35,047 bases of DNA from Candidatus Eiseniibacteriota bacterium (GCA_016178685.1 JACOSU010000026.1:1-35047), one strand, 5' to 3'; counted from the stretch's first letter, positions 24,577-32,736 are shown. Program-made: numbers and translations. Notes: generated from the sequence alone by a model not told the origin.

Positions 24577-25305
24577 ATGGCTGACTGGGACGTCATCGCG
24601 AAACAGCGTCTGACGGAAGACTGGAGCACGCTGCGATCCGCCTATCTGCCTCTCAACCAGGCGATGCGCAGGACCGTGGAATTCCTCGAGAAGGGCGAGG
24701 GGAGTTTCTCGGATCTCCTGGCGCTTTCCCGCGAACGACTCGAAGGATCGATCAAGAACCTGAATGCCCTGTGCAACCGCCGTTCGCCCTGGGTGCGGCT
24801 CGAGGCGATCCGCAATCTGCGCGTGCTGGGAACGGGCCTCAAGGGAGCCGCGAACGACGACCCTCGCGCATTGCTGCGGTATCTTTTCGCGCTCACCGAG
24901 CTGCTGTCCAGCGTCTGGAAGGACGCTCCCACCGAGGCGATCACGACCGAGAATCTCAAGCTGGTCGGGTCTCCCGACTTCTGGTTCGGCTGCGACTGCT
25001 GCGCGGTGGGCGTGCTGCGGCCGGCCGGCCCGGACGATCCTCCCGACCTGCTGCGCGGCAAGGAGCTGCGACTGGTGTGGGAGGTGGATGCGTTGTTCTC
25101 CTGGACGCTCGATGAGTTCGAGGATTATCTCGCCAGCGAGCGTTACGCTCTTCCGACCACGCCGAGGATCGCGGCCACCGAGGATCTCGGCCTGCCGGTG
25201 GTGGATGTGCCGTCGGAGAGCCTGCGGCGCGGCAACGAGTTGTTCGGGGGACAGGGGGGCGGCCTGTTCGGCGCTCTCGATCTGCGGCATCTCGAATTGC
25301 GTTGA
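24577..25305 (+). CDS. Hypothetical protein with a strong promoter and ribosome site
   Basis: A 242-residue soluble protein, MADWDVIAKQRLTEDWSTLR at the start, with no signal peptide. The first 130 residues look entirely helical, and the block RSPWVRLEAIRNLRVLGTGL could be a HEAT-like repeat. In the middle is FWFGCDCCAVGVLRP, with three Cys in four residues, followed by ELRLVWEVDALFSWTLDEFE. The C-terminus is Gly-rich (FGGQGGGLFGALD). I do not recognise the family. It has its own promoter, and the gene is flanked by leaders on both sides, so it is probably transcribed alone. The Cys cluster could bind a metal but only one such group is present. Confidence 0.75.
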   Translation: MADWDVIAKQRLTEDWSTLRSAYLPLNQAMRRTVEFLEKGEGSFSDLLALSRERLEGSIKNLNALCNRRSPWVRLEAIRNLRVLGTGLKGAANDDPRALLRYLFALTELLSSVWKDAPTEAITTENLKLVGSPDFWFGCDCCAVGVLRPAGPDDPPDLLRGKELRLVWEVDALFSWTLDEFEDYLASERYALPTTPRIAATEDLGLPVVDVPSESLRRGNELFGGQGGGLFGALDLRHLELR

Positions 25306-25444
25306 CCTGACATCCGCCACGCGCTACGTGTCGTAGCCTGTGGGTGGTGTCGCGGGATACGATGCGGAGGCGTGGATCGGGAGCGGTTTCCCGGACGCCG
25401 CTCGCGTCGGCGAATGGACGGAGCAACCTCCAAGGAGGAACGGA

Positions 25445-25864
25445 ATGTTCAAGCGGATGCTGGCGGTGATGGTCCTGGTGGCGGCGACGTTGTTCGCGGC
25501 CCATGCGTTTGCCGCGGATTCGAAGGAAGCGGCCGCGGCCAAGCCCAGGGCTCAGGCGTGGACCGGCGAGATCGTGGACATGAGCTGCTACGTCGATCAC
25601 GAAGCGAAGGGCGAAAAGCACGGCAAGACGTGCGGCACCAAGTGTGTGGCCGGCGGAACGCCGATGGGCCTGCTGACCGAAGACGGCAAAGTCTACGTGC
25701 TGACGCTGGACCACGACAATCACGATCCCTACAACGAATGCAAGAAGTGGGTGGGGAGCACGGTCGAGGTCAGCGGCACGATGGCCGCGCGTGGCGGCGT
25801 CACCACCATCGACGTGACCGGCATGAAGCCCCCGGCGGCCAAGCCGGCCACGACGGCCAAGTAA
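25445..25864 (+). CDS. Secreted Cys/His-rich small protein (possible metal-binding domain)
   Basis: A 139-residue exported protein. Residues 1-23 form a signal peptide (MFKRMLAVMVLVAATLF, cleavage near AFA-AD). The mature part starts with an Ala/Lys linker and then GEIVDMSCYVDHEAKG. Cys48, His52, His59, Cys63 and Cys67 form a cluster that could bind a metal or a disulfide. GGTPMGLLTEDGKVYVLT and GSTVEVSGTMAARGG suggest a small beta-barrel. I know of many similar bacterial proteins without an assigned function. The same domain is fused to the CtaG protein at 11171, and a diheme cytochrome c gene follows, so a role near the respiratory chain is plausible. AAGGAGG at 25430-25436 supports the ATG. 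A terminator follows directly. Confidence 0.82.
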   Translation: MFKRMLAVMVLVAATLFAAHAFAADSKEAAAAKPRAQAWTGEIVDMSCYVDHEAKGEKHGKTCGTKCVAGGTPMGLLTEDGKVYVLTLDHDNHDPYNECKKWVGSTVEVSGTMAARGGVTTIDVTGMKPPAAKPATTAK

Positions 25865-25874
25865 TTCATCGCGG

Positions 25875-25914
25875 AACCGCGTGGAGGGCGCCCGCCCTTC
25901 ACGCGGTTTTCATT
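25875..25914 (+). terminator. Intrinsic terminator of the secreted Cys/His protein gene
   Basis: A 16-base arm (25875-25890, starting AACCGCGTG) pairs with 25893-25908 with only one G-T pair and no other mismatch; the tightest pairs open to make the loop. TTTTCATT follows. It excludes a GTG at 25881 as start of the cytochrome gene. Confidence 0.85.
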
Positions 25915-25931
25915 GTCATGCGGAAGCCCGG

Positions 25932-26693
25932 TTGAAACTCATCCGACTCGCCCTCGCGCGTCTGATCGTGATCGGCGGCGCGCTCGCTCTGCTGGTGATC
26001 GCGTGGCGCACGCTCCGTCCCGAGCTGCCCGCCGCCGAACGCGGCCGCCGCCTGGCCGAAAAGACCGGCTGCTTCGCGTGCCATGGTCCCGAGGGAACGC
26101 GCGGGACGGTCAATCCCGGCCGCACCGACGTCAGCGTGCCGACGTTCGAAGACGACGTCATGATGTACGCGAAGACGCGGGAAGAAATTCGCGAGTGGAT
26201 CCACGACGGTTCCACCGCTCGCCGCCGCGCGAGCGCGGCGTGGCGCGACGAGCGCGAGAATGGCGCGCTCCGGATGCAGGCGTTCGGGACCCGGCTCACG
26301 GAGCGGCAGATCGACGATCTGGTCGCGTTCGTGACCGCGGCCTCGGGTCCAAAGATCCCGGACTCCCTGGCGAGATCCGGGATCGCTCGTGCCGAAAAAC
26401 TCGGCTGCACCGGATGCCACGGTCAGGGCGGGCGTCTCGCGCGGCGCAACCCGGGATCGCTGAAAGGCTACGTGCCTTCGTGGGACGGGCCCGACTTCGC
26501 CGAGCTGGTGCGCGACAGCACCGAATTCCGGCAATGGGTCGAAAAGGGGGTGAGCCGTCGCTTCGACCGCAATCCGGCGGCGCGCTACTTCCTGAACCGC
26601 GCCGTGCTCCGCATGCCGGCGTTCAAGAAGCATCTCGAACCGGCGGATGTTCCCGCGCTGTGGGCCTACGTCACGTGGCTCCGCCATTCGTGA
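25932..26693 (+). CDS. Membrane-anchored diheme c-type cytochrome
   Basis: A 253-residue protein with an uncleaved-looking N-terminal membrane helix (about residues 8-25) and two cytochrome c domains. The heme sites are CFACH (47-51) and CTGCH (159-163). Candidate distal Met ligands lie in LRMQAFGTRL and LRMPAFKKHL, each followed by an acidic helix (TERQIDDLVAFV; EPADVPALWAYV). It should carry electrons in the periplasm. The start is a TTG at 25932 with a weak GGAAG upstream (25922-25926); no ATG or GTG fits, since GTG 25881 lies in a terminator. A terminator separates it from the secreted Cys/His protein gene, so it may depend on read-through or an unseen promoter. Confidence 0.88.
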   Translation: MKLIRLALARLIVIGGALALLVIAWRTLRPELPAAERGRRLAEKTGCFACHGPEGTRGTVNPGRTDVSVPTFEDDVMMYAKTREEIREWIHDGSTARRRASAAWRDERENGALRMQAFGTRLTERQIDDLVAFVTAASGPKIPDSLARSGIARAEKLGCTGCHGQGGRLARRNPGSLKGYVPSWDGPDFAELVRDSTEFRQWVEKGVSRRFDRNPAARYFLNRAVLRMPAFKKHLEPADVPALWAYVTWLRHS

Positions 26694-26782
26694 ATCGTTC
26701 GGGCGTGACGCGGAGGCGTGGAGGCGAGAGAAGCGGGCGCGGGGATCGCGGCGACACGCGAGGCGCAGGCCGGGCGGAACCG

Positions 26783-26881
26783 CTACCGATTCTTGCGGCG
26801 AACCGCGCGCGCCTTGGCTTTCTTCTTTCGCGCGGACTGCTTGGCCTTCTTGCGACGAAGACGGTGCTTGAACGAGGTCAT
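26783..26881 (-). CDS. Very small, highly basic protein (32 aa)
   Basis: A 32-residue protein reading MTSFKHRLRRKKAKQS and ending ARAVRRKNR. About 18 of 32 residues are Lys, Arg or His, and there are no Asp or Glu. The gene is supported by a GGGAG ribosome site 4 bases before the ATG and by a promoter-like pair at 26933-26961. The composition recalls small RNA-binding ribosomal extras such as Thx, bL36-like or the AURKAIP1/COX24-type 32-residue bacterial proteins, but I cannot assign it to any of them. A nucleic-acid- or ribosome-binding role is the simplest inference. It lies between the convergent cytochrome gene and the gene at 27059, which points the same way. Confidence 0.65.
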   Translation of the reverse strand: MTSFKHRLRRKKAKQSARKKKAKARAVRRKNR

Positions 26882-26932
26882 GAGGCTCCCGGGTTGCGCT
26901 GCGGAAACGCCATCGCTGGAGTGCGGCGAGCG

Positions 26933-26961
26933 ACGCTAGCCGAGAAACCTGGATTCCGCAA
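26933..26961 (-). promoter_or_regulatory. Possible promoter for the small basic protein
   Basis: On the minus strand: TTGCGG (26956-26961), a 17-base spacer and TAGCGT (26933-26938). A transcript would start about 45 bases before the ATG at 26881. Both boxes are imperfect. Confidence 0.4.
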
Positions 26962-27058
26962 GCCGCCGCGTCGGGCTCTGCGCATCACGCCGCGAAGCGA
27001 GGCTCCGGAGCCGGTGCCGGAGTCGGCCGGGAAGTCTGCCGTGGAGTCAGCCGCGGAC

Positions 27059-27508
27059 TCAGGCCGCCCTGGTTCCGAGAATTCTATGCGCCAGCGCTTC
27101 GGCAGAGGGCCCGGCCTTGATTTCGAGAGCGGCGGGCGTCATCACGTACACACGATGGTTGTTGCTGCCGGGGTCGGCCGGGAACACGAAGAAGCCCTCC
27201 CGGTCGGGCGTGAACGTGAGCGTGTAACCGCACAACAACTCGCCATCCCGGAAGCGCACCACGATTTTCTTGCCGTGCTGGCTCTCGGCGGGCGCCTCGA
27301 TGAACCCGCGCAGGTCCTGTCGCTTCTCATTTCCTTCGAGATCCTTGACGAAGAACACCGCCTTGAGCTCGCGGCAGCGGATCTGGACGCTCGGCGCGCC
27401 GGGGGGCTGCAGGTGGAACACCGGCCGATTGGGAAAGAAATCCTGGGTGGTGCCCTTCAAGACCGCGCCGTTCACGTAGCGCGCGACCACTCGGTTGAAA
27501 TCGGACAT
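27059..27508 (-). CDS. Conserved-looking hypothetical protein, small beta-rich domains
   Basis: A 149-residue soluble protein. The pattern MSDFNRVVARYVNGAVLKGT, FPNRPVFHLQPPG, RELKAVFFVKDLEGN, then KKIVVRFRDGELLCGYTLTF and NNHRVYVMTPAALEI suggests two related beta-barrel halves. Each has a phrase like V.RY.NG.VLKG or VVRFRDGELL.G followed by a strand ending in a hydrophobic triplet. Such repeats are common in many-copy hypothetical proteins of Acidobacteria-like and FCB-like genomes (I believe the DUF6982 kind), with no known function. The ATG at 27508 is preceded by GGAGAG. It is on the same strand as the small basic protein gene, 177 bases upstream of it. Confidence 0.75.
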   Translation of the reverse strand: MSDFNRVVARYVNGAVLKGTTQDFFPNRPVFHLQPPGAPSVQIRCRELKAVFFVKDLEGNEKRQDLRGFIEAPAESQHGKKIVVRFRDGELLCGYTLTFTPDREGFFVFPADPGSNNHRVYVMTPAALEIKAGPSAEALAHRILGTRAA

Positions 27509-27680
27509 GTCGGTCTCTCCTCGGAGGCGCTCGGTAGGGAAGGGATCGGTGCGCCGAAATCGTTATCGGCCGGCGCCGGCGCGGACTTGACGATGCCCGA
27601 AACGGCGCCGGAAGGGCCGTGCGTCATGGGGGCGATCGAGCGCCAGGGGGAAAGGGCCCGGCAAGAGATCGATCCCGTGC

Positions 27681-27709
27681 TTGAAGATGCCGGGCGCGGC
27701 GGCTAACCT
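27681..27709 (+). promoter_or_regulatory. Promoter of the PA2779-PA2778-TPR operon
   Basis: TTGAAG (27681-27686), a 17-base spacer and TAACCT (27704-27709), about 70 bases before the ATG at 27780. I see nothing else in the gap 27509-27680. Confidence 0.45.
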
Positions 27710-27779
27710 GCGGGACCCGTCAGGGAGTCGCCGCGATCGCGGCGTCCGGTTTCGTCCCTTCAGCCCCGAGAGGTCGAGC

Positions 27780-28184
27780 ATGCGTCTGTTTCCCCGATCG
27801 CTTCGCTTCTGGACGGCACTCGTCGTTCTGTGCTGGTGGTGCGCCCTGCAGGTCGCGCCGGCGGCGGCCGGACTCGCGCCCTCGCGTTCGAGTGGCGAGA
27901 CCCGAATCGCCTCCTCGCGCGACGCCGACCTGGTCATCGTCGAGCGCGCTCTCGAGAACAAGATCGTTGCCCAGAAGTTGCGGGATTACGGGGTGGCCCC
28001 CGCGGATGTCCAGCTCAAACTGGCCAGCGTGTCCGACCGGGATCTTCACACGCTGGCGTCCGCGTCGAAGGGCCTGCCGAGCGGCGGAGACGATGCGCTC
28101 GGAGTGATCGTCACCCTGCTCGTGATCGTGATCCTGGTGCTCGTGATCCTGAAGCTCATGAACAAGAAAGTCGTCGTGAGGTGA
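27780..28184 (+). CDS. PA2779 family small exported membrane protein
   Basis: A 134-residue protein with an N-terminal signal sequence (FPRSLRFWTALVVLCWW...AAAG). The middle helical part has RALENKIVAQKLRDYGVAP, DVQLKLASVSDRDLHTLAS and LPSGGDDALG, and a C-terminal membrane helix ends KLMNKKVVVR. The phrase of a helix, YGV.P.D.Q.KLASLSD.DL, LP.GGDA.G and a terminal helix is the PA2779 family. The function is not established, but the gene normally sits beside a PA2778-type cysteine peptidase, as here. GAGAGG lies 6 bases before the ATG at 27780. The stop overlaps the next start (TGATG). Confidence 0.82.
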   Translation: MRLFPRSLRFWTALVVLCWWCALQVAPAAAGLAPSRSSGETRIASSRDADLVIVERALENKIVAQKLRDYGVAPADVQLKLASVSDRDLHTLASASKGLPSGGDDALGVIVTLLVIVILVLVILKLMNKKVVVR

Positions 28185-28696
28185 TGCTGCTCTCGGTGGT
28201 GGCGGCGCTGGTGCTCTCGGCGCCGGCCGCCCCGACCGTGCGACTGGCGGTCCCGCTGATCCGGCAGGCGCCCGAGCGCTGCGGGCCGGCCTCGCTCCAG
28301 ATGGTGCTGCGTTTCTACGGCGCGGATTCCGCCGCGGTCGTTGAGGCGGAGCGGGCCTACGACCCGGTGCTGCGCGGCGCCCTGATCACGGACCTCGCGG
28401 CCGCCGCGCGGCGCGGCGGTTTCGATGCCGAGGTCGCGACCCTGAACGACAGCGCGCTGATCGATCTCCTCAGCGGGGGCGTGCCGCCCATCGTGCTCTA
28501 TCAGAACGGCCCGGTCGTCACCGTGCGCCATTTCGCGGTGGTCGCGGGATGGGTTTCGCCGACGCGCGAATTCATCCTGCACGACGGCGCGGCTCGCGCG
28601 CGCTCCATGCGCCGCGAGGAGTTGATCGCGCGCTGGCGCGCCGCGGGCTCGCAGGCGCTGATCGTGCGCAGAGGACGGCCGGCGGTCGCGCGATGA
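28184..28696 (+). CDS. PA2778 family cysteine peptidase (C39-like)
   Basis: A 170-residue exported protein with a short signal peptide (LLSVVAALVLSAPAA). It has a papain-fold C39-like domain with the full triad: Cys33 in RQAPERCGPASLQMVLRFYG, His116 in VRHFAVVAGW and Asp134 in ILHDGA. The pseudomonad PA2778 protein carries TPRs after its peptidase domain; here the chain ends after the domain and a separate TPR gene follows, overlapping by 4 bases (ATGA). It probably cleaves double-glycine-like or other peptides outside the inner membrane; the substrate is not known. The start is ATG 28184 inside TGATG; a GTG at 28181 in frame is an alternative. Confidence 0.87.
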   Translation: MLLSVVAALVLSAPAAPTVRLAVPLIRQAPERCGPASLQMVLRFYGADSAAVVEAERAYDPVLRGALITDLAAAARRGGFDAEVATLNDSALIDLLSGGVPPIVLYQNGPVVTVRHFAVVAGWVSPTREFILHDGAARARSMRREELIARWRAAGSQALIVRRGRPAVAR

Positions 28697-29160
28697 GTCG
28701 AATGCGCGGCGTGGTTGCGATCACGGCGCTCGCGGCATTCGCATTCGTTCCGCTCGGGACGGGCTGCTCGCGGCTCGTTCTCCTCCACGATCCGCTCACT
28801 GCCGTCGAGCACAACGATCTCGGCGTCGCGTACGAGGCGAAGGGAGAACTCGAGCTGGCGCGAAGCGAATATCGCGAGGCGCTGCGACTCGATGGTGGCC
28901 TCACCCGGGCACGCGTCAATCTCGGGAACGTCGAGGCCGCGCGCGGTCGCTGGGGCGCGGCCGAGAAATGCTACCGGCGCGCGCTCGCGGATTCCTCGAG
29001 CGACGCGGACGCCATGAACAATCTGGCGGTGGCGCTGATCCGGCAGAAGAAGAGTCTCGACGAGGCGCTGGATTTGGCGGCGCGCGCGGTGGCCGCCGGC
29101 GGCGCGCGCGATTCCACGTACCGCGCGACCCTCGAAGAGGCGCACGCGGCGAAGCGCTGA
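28693..29160 (+). CDS. TPR-repeat lipoprotein
   Basis: A 155-residue lipoprotein. The signal ends in the lipobox PLGTGC (Cys about residue 25). The mature part holds roughly three tetratricopeptide repeats: HNDLGVAYEAKGELELARSE, RARVNLGNVEAARGRWGAAE and DAMNNLAVALIRQKKSLDEA. TPRs bind proteins or peptides. The gene overlaps the PA2778-type peptidase gene by 4 bases and looks like the detached C-terminal part of the PA2778 architecture, so it may guide substrate to that peptidase. Confidence 0.85.
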   Translation: MSRMRGVVAITALAAFAFVPLGTGCSRLVLLHDPLTAVEHNDLGVAYEAKGELELARSEYREALRLDGGLTRARVNLGNVEAARGRWGAAEKCYRRALADSSSDADAMNNLAVALIRQKKSLDEALDLAARAVAAGGARDSTYRATLEEAHAAKR

Positions 29161-29287
29161 AGCCCGGTCTGGCCGCGCCGGTTGGCGCGGCTGCCGCGTC
29201 CGCCGCGATCCGGCTTGAAGCGGGCGCGAGGATATGCCAGCGTCTCGCGCTGCTTCGCACCCCCTTCTCCCATGGAAAGGAGCACTC

Positions 29288-29863
29288 ATGTCGAAACTCG
29301 CTCTCTGGATCGTCGCGGGACTGCTGTTCGCTGCCGTCGGCTGCAACCAGTCCGGTGCGGGTGGCAACTCGTCGGCCACGGCCGGCGCTGACTCGAAATC
29401 ATCGGCCACCTCGACCGGCACTTCGACGACCGGCGGCGCCACCTCTTCCACCGCGCGCTCCGCCATGTCATCCGGCGCCGCATCCAGCGCCACGGCGGGC
29501 TCGGCGGTTTCGTCCACCCCGAAAGAGGTCACGATGCCGAACGGGCTCAAGTACGAGGATCTCAGGGTCGGCGATGGCGCGATCGCCGAAAGCGGCATGA
29601 CAGCCACGGTGAACTACACCGGGTGGCTGACCGACGGCACCAAGTTCGACAGCTCTCTCGACAGCGGCAAACCGTTCTCGTTCCGCCTCGACGCGGGACA
29701 GGTGATCCGCGGCTGGGACGAGGGCGTGAAGGGCATGCGTGTGGGTGGCAAGCGCAAGCTGACGATCCCGCCCGATCTGGGCTACGGCGCCGCGGGCGCG
29801 GGCGGAGCGATTCCGCCCAACGCCACGCTGGTGTTCGACGTCGAGTTGCTCGGCGTTCGCTGA
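29288..29863 (+). CDS. FKBP-type peptidyl-prolyl cis-trans isomerase, lipoprotein
   Basis: A 191-residue protein. A lipoprotein signal ends at FAAVGC (Cys about residue 18). A long Ser/Thr/Ala/Gly linker (about 20-80) follows, then one FKBP domain with VTMPNGLKYEDLRVGDG, VNYTGWLTDGTKFDSSLD, VIRGWDEGVKGMRVGGKRKL, PPDLGYGAAGAGGAIPPNAT and LVFDVELLGV. The active-site aromatic and Tyr positions are kept, so isomerase activity is likely. It acts in folding of periplasmic or outer-membrane proteins. AAAGGAG (29275-29281) supports the ATG. The gene lies between the TPR and BNR genes on the same strand. Confidence 0.93.
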   Translation: MSKLALWIVAGLLFAAVGCNQSGAGGNSSATAGADSKSSATSTGTSTTGGATSSTARSAMSSGAASSATAGSAVSSTPKEVTMPNGLKYEDLRVGDGAIAESGMTATVNYTGWLTDGTKFDSSLDSGKPFSFRLDAGQVIRGWDEGVKGMRVGGKRKLTIPPDLGYGAAGAGGAIPPNATLVFDVELLGVR

Positions 29864-29953
29864 TCCTCGTTCATGACCGTGCGGGCCACCCGCGCCCGTA
29901 CGGTCCCGCCGTTCACTTCCCGGTCCGCCGGGATCCGCGCGGAGACGCAACGC

Positions 29954-32665
29954 ATGCGATCGAATTCCCGGACCGCCGCGCTCCTCGCGTGCGGACTGTT
30001 CGTTTTCACTGTCGCTTCGTCCTCTGTCCGCGCTGCGTCGCGCTCCGGCGCGGCCACGGTCGCCCGGCCGGTATCGCCGACCGCGATCGATCCCAAACTC
30101 ATGAAGGATCTCGATTGGAGATCGGTGGGCCCCGCGAACATGGGCGGCCGCATCTCCGCGATCGCGGCGCTCGAGAACAAGCCGGCGACGTTCTACATCG
30201 GATTCGGGACCGGCGGGGTGTTCAAGACCGTAAACGCCGGCACCACGTGGAGCCCGCTGTGGGAGCATCAGCCGGTCGCCTCGATCGGCGCGATCGCCGT
30301 GTGGCCGAAGAACCCCGATCTGGTGTGGGTGGGCTCGGGCGAGGCGAACAGCCGCAATTCATCGTCGTGGGGCAATGGCATCTACCGCTCGGACGACGGC
30401 GGCGGCAACTGGAAGCGGACGGGCCTCGAGGCCACGTCCTCGATCGCGCGCATCGTTCCCCATCCGACCGACAGCAACACGGTGTACGTGGCGGCCCTCG
30501 GCCGGCTGTGGGGCGAGAACGCCGAGCGCGGAGTGTTCAAGACCACCGACGGCGGACGCACCTGGAGCCAGGTACTGAAAGTCGATTCGCGCACCGGCGC
30601 GGTCGATCTGGCGATGGACCCGGGGGACCCCGGCACGCTGTACGCGGCGATGTATTCCCGCCGTCGCACCGCGTGGTCGTACACGTCGGGGGGCACCACC
30701 GGCGGCATTTTCCGCACGCGGGATGGCGGAAAGACCTGGACCCGATTGACGGCCGGGCTGCCGGCATCGACCGGCCGCATCGGCCTCGATATCTGGCGCA
30801 AGAATCCGCGCGTGGTCTACGCCGTGATCGAATCCGACCAGGGCGGACACCTCGCCGAGTTCGAAGAGAAGAGCCGCGTGGGCGGGGTGTTCCGCACCGA
30901 CGACGGCGGAGACCACTGGATCCGGCTCAGTCCCTACACGCCGCGGCCGTTCTACTTCATCCAGATTCGCGTTCAGCCCGATGACGACCAGCGCGTCTAC
31001 CTGCTCGGCACCGATCTGTGGATCTCGGATAACGGCGGCCGCGCGTTCCGGGCCGGCGCGGCGCGGCAGCTGCACTCCGATTGCCACGCGATGTGGGTCG
31101 ACCCCACGAATCCGGAGCACGTGATGATGGGCACCGACGGAGGGCTCTACGTTTCGTGGGACCGGGCCGCGACCTGGGATTTCATCAACAACATCGCGGC
31201 CGGCGAGTTCTACAACCTCGCGCTCGACAACCGTGATCCGTACTGGATCTACGGCGGACTTCAAGATAACCAGAGCTGGGGAGGGCCTAGCCGCACCACG
31301 TTCGACGTCGAGTACTTCGGCGACGACCCGAAGAGCGAGGGGATTCTCAACGACCACTGGTTCGATCTCGGGGGCGGCGATGGATTCCACGTCGCGGTGG
31401 ATCCGGCTCATCCCGAGATCGTCTACCACGAATCGCAACAGGGTTACCTCGAGCGCCTGGACCTCGCGAGCAACAGGACGCGCAATCTCCGCCCCTCGAA
31501 CAAGGAGGGCGAGCCCAACTTCCGGTTCAACTGGAACACGCCGTTCATCATCTCGCCGCAAGATCCGAGCGTGCTGTGGATGGGCGGAAACCGCGTGTTC
31601 AAGCTGCTGGAGCGCGGCGACCGCTGGGAGGCGGTGAGCCCGGATGTCAGCACCCAGGATCCGCAGAAGATGATCACCGGCGGATCGGGCGCCGAGACGC
31701 ACTGCACGGTGGTGTCGCTCGCCGAATCACCGCTCAAGGCCGGCACGCTGTGGGCCGGCACCGACGACGGCAAGTTGTGGGTGACGAGCGATCAGGGAGC
31801 GCACTGGAGCGATCTGACCGCGAATCTGCGGGGCGTTCCGGCCGGGCTCTACATCAGCCGCATCGAGGCTTCGCACCACGACACGGCGGCCGCGTACGTC
31901 ACGATCGACGGGCATCGTTCTGACGATTTTCATCCGTACGTGCTGGTGACGCGCGATCTGGGCCGCACCTGGACCAGCATCGCCGCGGATCTTCCGAAGG
32001 ATTCCCCGGTGCTGGTGGTGCGCGAGGACCCCGTCAACGCGAAGCTTCTGTTCGCGGGCACCGAGTTCGGGATCTGGACTTCGCTGGATGGCGGCGCGCA
32101 CTGGGTCAGGCTGGGAGAACGGCTGCCGACCGTCGCGGTGGACGACATCGCGATCCACCCCCGGGAGCACGATCTCGTGGTGGGGACGCATGGCCGCAGT
32201 ATCTGGGTGATGGACGACATCTCGCCGCTCGAGCAGTGGAGCGCTGTCGCCGCCGACAGCATCGCGTTTTTCGCCCCGCGCGGTGCGCTCGAGTTCTATG
32301 GCATGGGGCTCGGAGGCATCTGGGGTCAGCGCATGTTCCGCGCGAAGAATCCCGCGTTCGGCGCCTACTTCAACTACTGGCTGGCCTCCGAGCAGGAGGA
32401 TGGCGCGAGCCTCACGATCGCCGATACCGCCGGCGTCACGGTGCGAAAACTCACCGGCCCTGCCACCCGGGGGCTGCACCGCGTGGTGTGGGACCTGCAG
32501 GCGGGCGAGGCGCGCGAACGCATTTCGCGTCCCGAGTGGGCAGGTCAGCCGCTGTTCGTTCCGCCCGGCCGCTACACCGTGACGCTCACGACGGGAAAGC
32601 ATCCTCCGATCAAGCAGGTGATCGACGTGCGACAGCTGCCGGGGACGGGCGATCCGGAGCGCTAG
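29954..32665 (+). CDS. Secreted sortilin/VPS10-like BNR-repeat (Asp-box) protein
   Basis: A 903-residue exported protein. The signal peptide is MRSNSRTAALLACGLFVFTV and a following Ala-rich cleavage region. Residues 50-750 form two beta-propellers built from BNR/Asp-box repeats: DGGGNWKRT, DGGRTWSQV, DGGKTWTRL, DGGDHWIRL, DQGAHWSDL, DLGRTWTSI and DGGAHWVRL. GGRISAIA and VGSGEANSRNSSSWGNGIYR at the start, and GTHGRSIWVMDDISPL near residue 755, are typical of the bacterial sortilin-like family often called glycosyl hydrolase by annotation. A C-terminal Ig-like part (about 800-895) has LTGPATRGLHRVVWDL and PPGRYTVTLTTG. No sialidase catalytic set is evident. The role may be binding or hydrolysis outside the cell. 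GGAG 9 bases before ATG 29954 fits. Confidence 0.88.
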   Translation: MRSNSRTAALLACGLFVFTVASSSVRAASRSGAATVARPVSPTAIDPKLMKDLDWRSVGPANMGGRISAIAALENKPATFYIGFGTGGVFKTVNAGTTWSPLWEHQPVASIGAIAVWPKNPDLVWVGSGEANSRNSSSWGNGIYRSDDGGGNWKRTGLEATSSIARIVPHPTDSNTVYVAALGRLWGENAERGVFKTTDGGRTWSQVLKVDSRTGAVDLAMDPGDPGTLYAAMYSRRRTAWSYTSGGTTGGIFRTRDGGKTWTRLTAGLPASTGRIGLDIWRKNPRVVYAVIESDQGGHLAEFEEKSRVGGVFRTDDGGDHWIRLSPYTPRPFYFIQIRVQPDDDQRVYLLGTDLWISDNGGRAFRAGAARQLHSDCHAMWVDPTNPEHVMMGTDGGLYVSWDRAATWDFINNIAAGEFYNLALDNRDPYWIYGGLQDNQSWGGPSRTTFDVEYFGDDPKSEGILNDHWFDLGGGDGFHVAVDPAHPEIVYHESQQGYLERLDLASNRTRNLRPSNKEGEPNFRFNWNTPFIISPQDPSVLWMGGNRVFKLLERGDRWEAVSPDVSTQDPQKMITGGSGAETHCTVVSLAESPLKAGTLWAGTDDGKLWVTSDQGAHWSDLTANLRGVPAGLYISRIEASHHDTAAAYVTIDGHRSDDFHPYVLVTRDLGRTWTSIAADLPKDSPVLVVREDPVNAKLLFAGTEFGIWTSLDGGAHWVRLGERLPTVAVDDIAIHPREHDLVVGTHGRSIWVMDDISPLEQWSAVAADSIAFFAPRGALEFYGMGLGGIWGQRMFRAKNPAFGAYFNYWLASEQEDGASLTIADTAGVTVRKLTGPATRGLHRVVWDLQAGEARERISRPEWAGQPLFVPPGRYTVTLTTGKHPPIKQVIDVRQLPGTGDPER

Positions 32666-32736
32666 GAATATGGCGCGCGCCCCCCTGGAGGCGTGCCGGG
32701 GGACCCGCCGATCGCAATTTGGCGGCAATTCCGGGC

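Noticed and set aside
25881..25931. GTG 25881 as start of the diheme cytochrome
   Set aside because: It lies in the left arm of a strong terminator hairpin and would put non-hydrophobic residues before the membrane helix. TTG 25932 fits better.
26718..26939. Plus-strand 73-codon frame
   Set aside because: It is antisense to the small basic protein, which has a ribosome site, while the plus frame has none.
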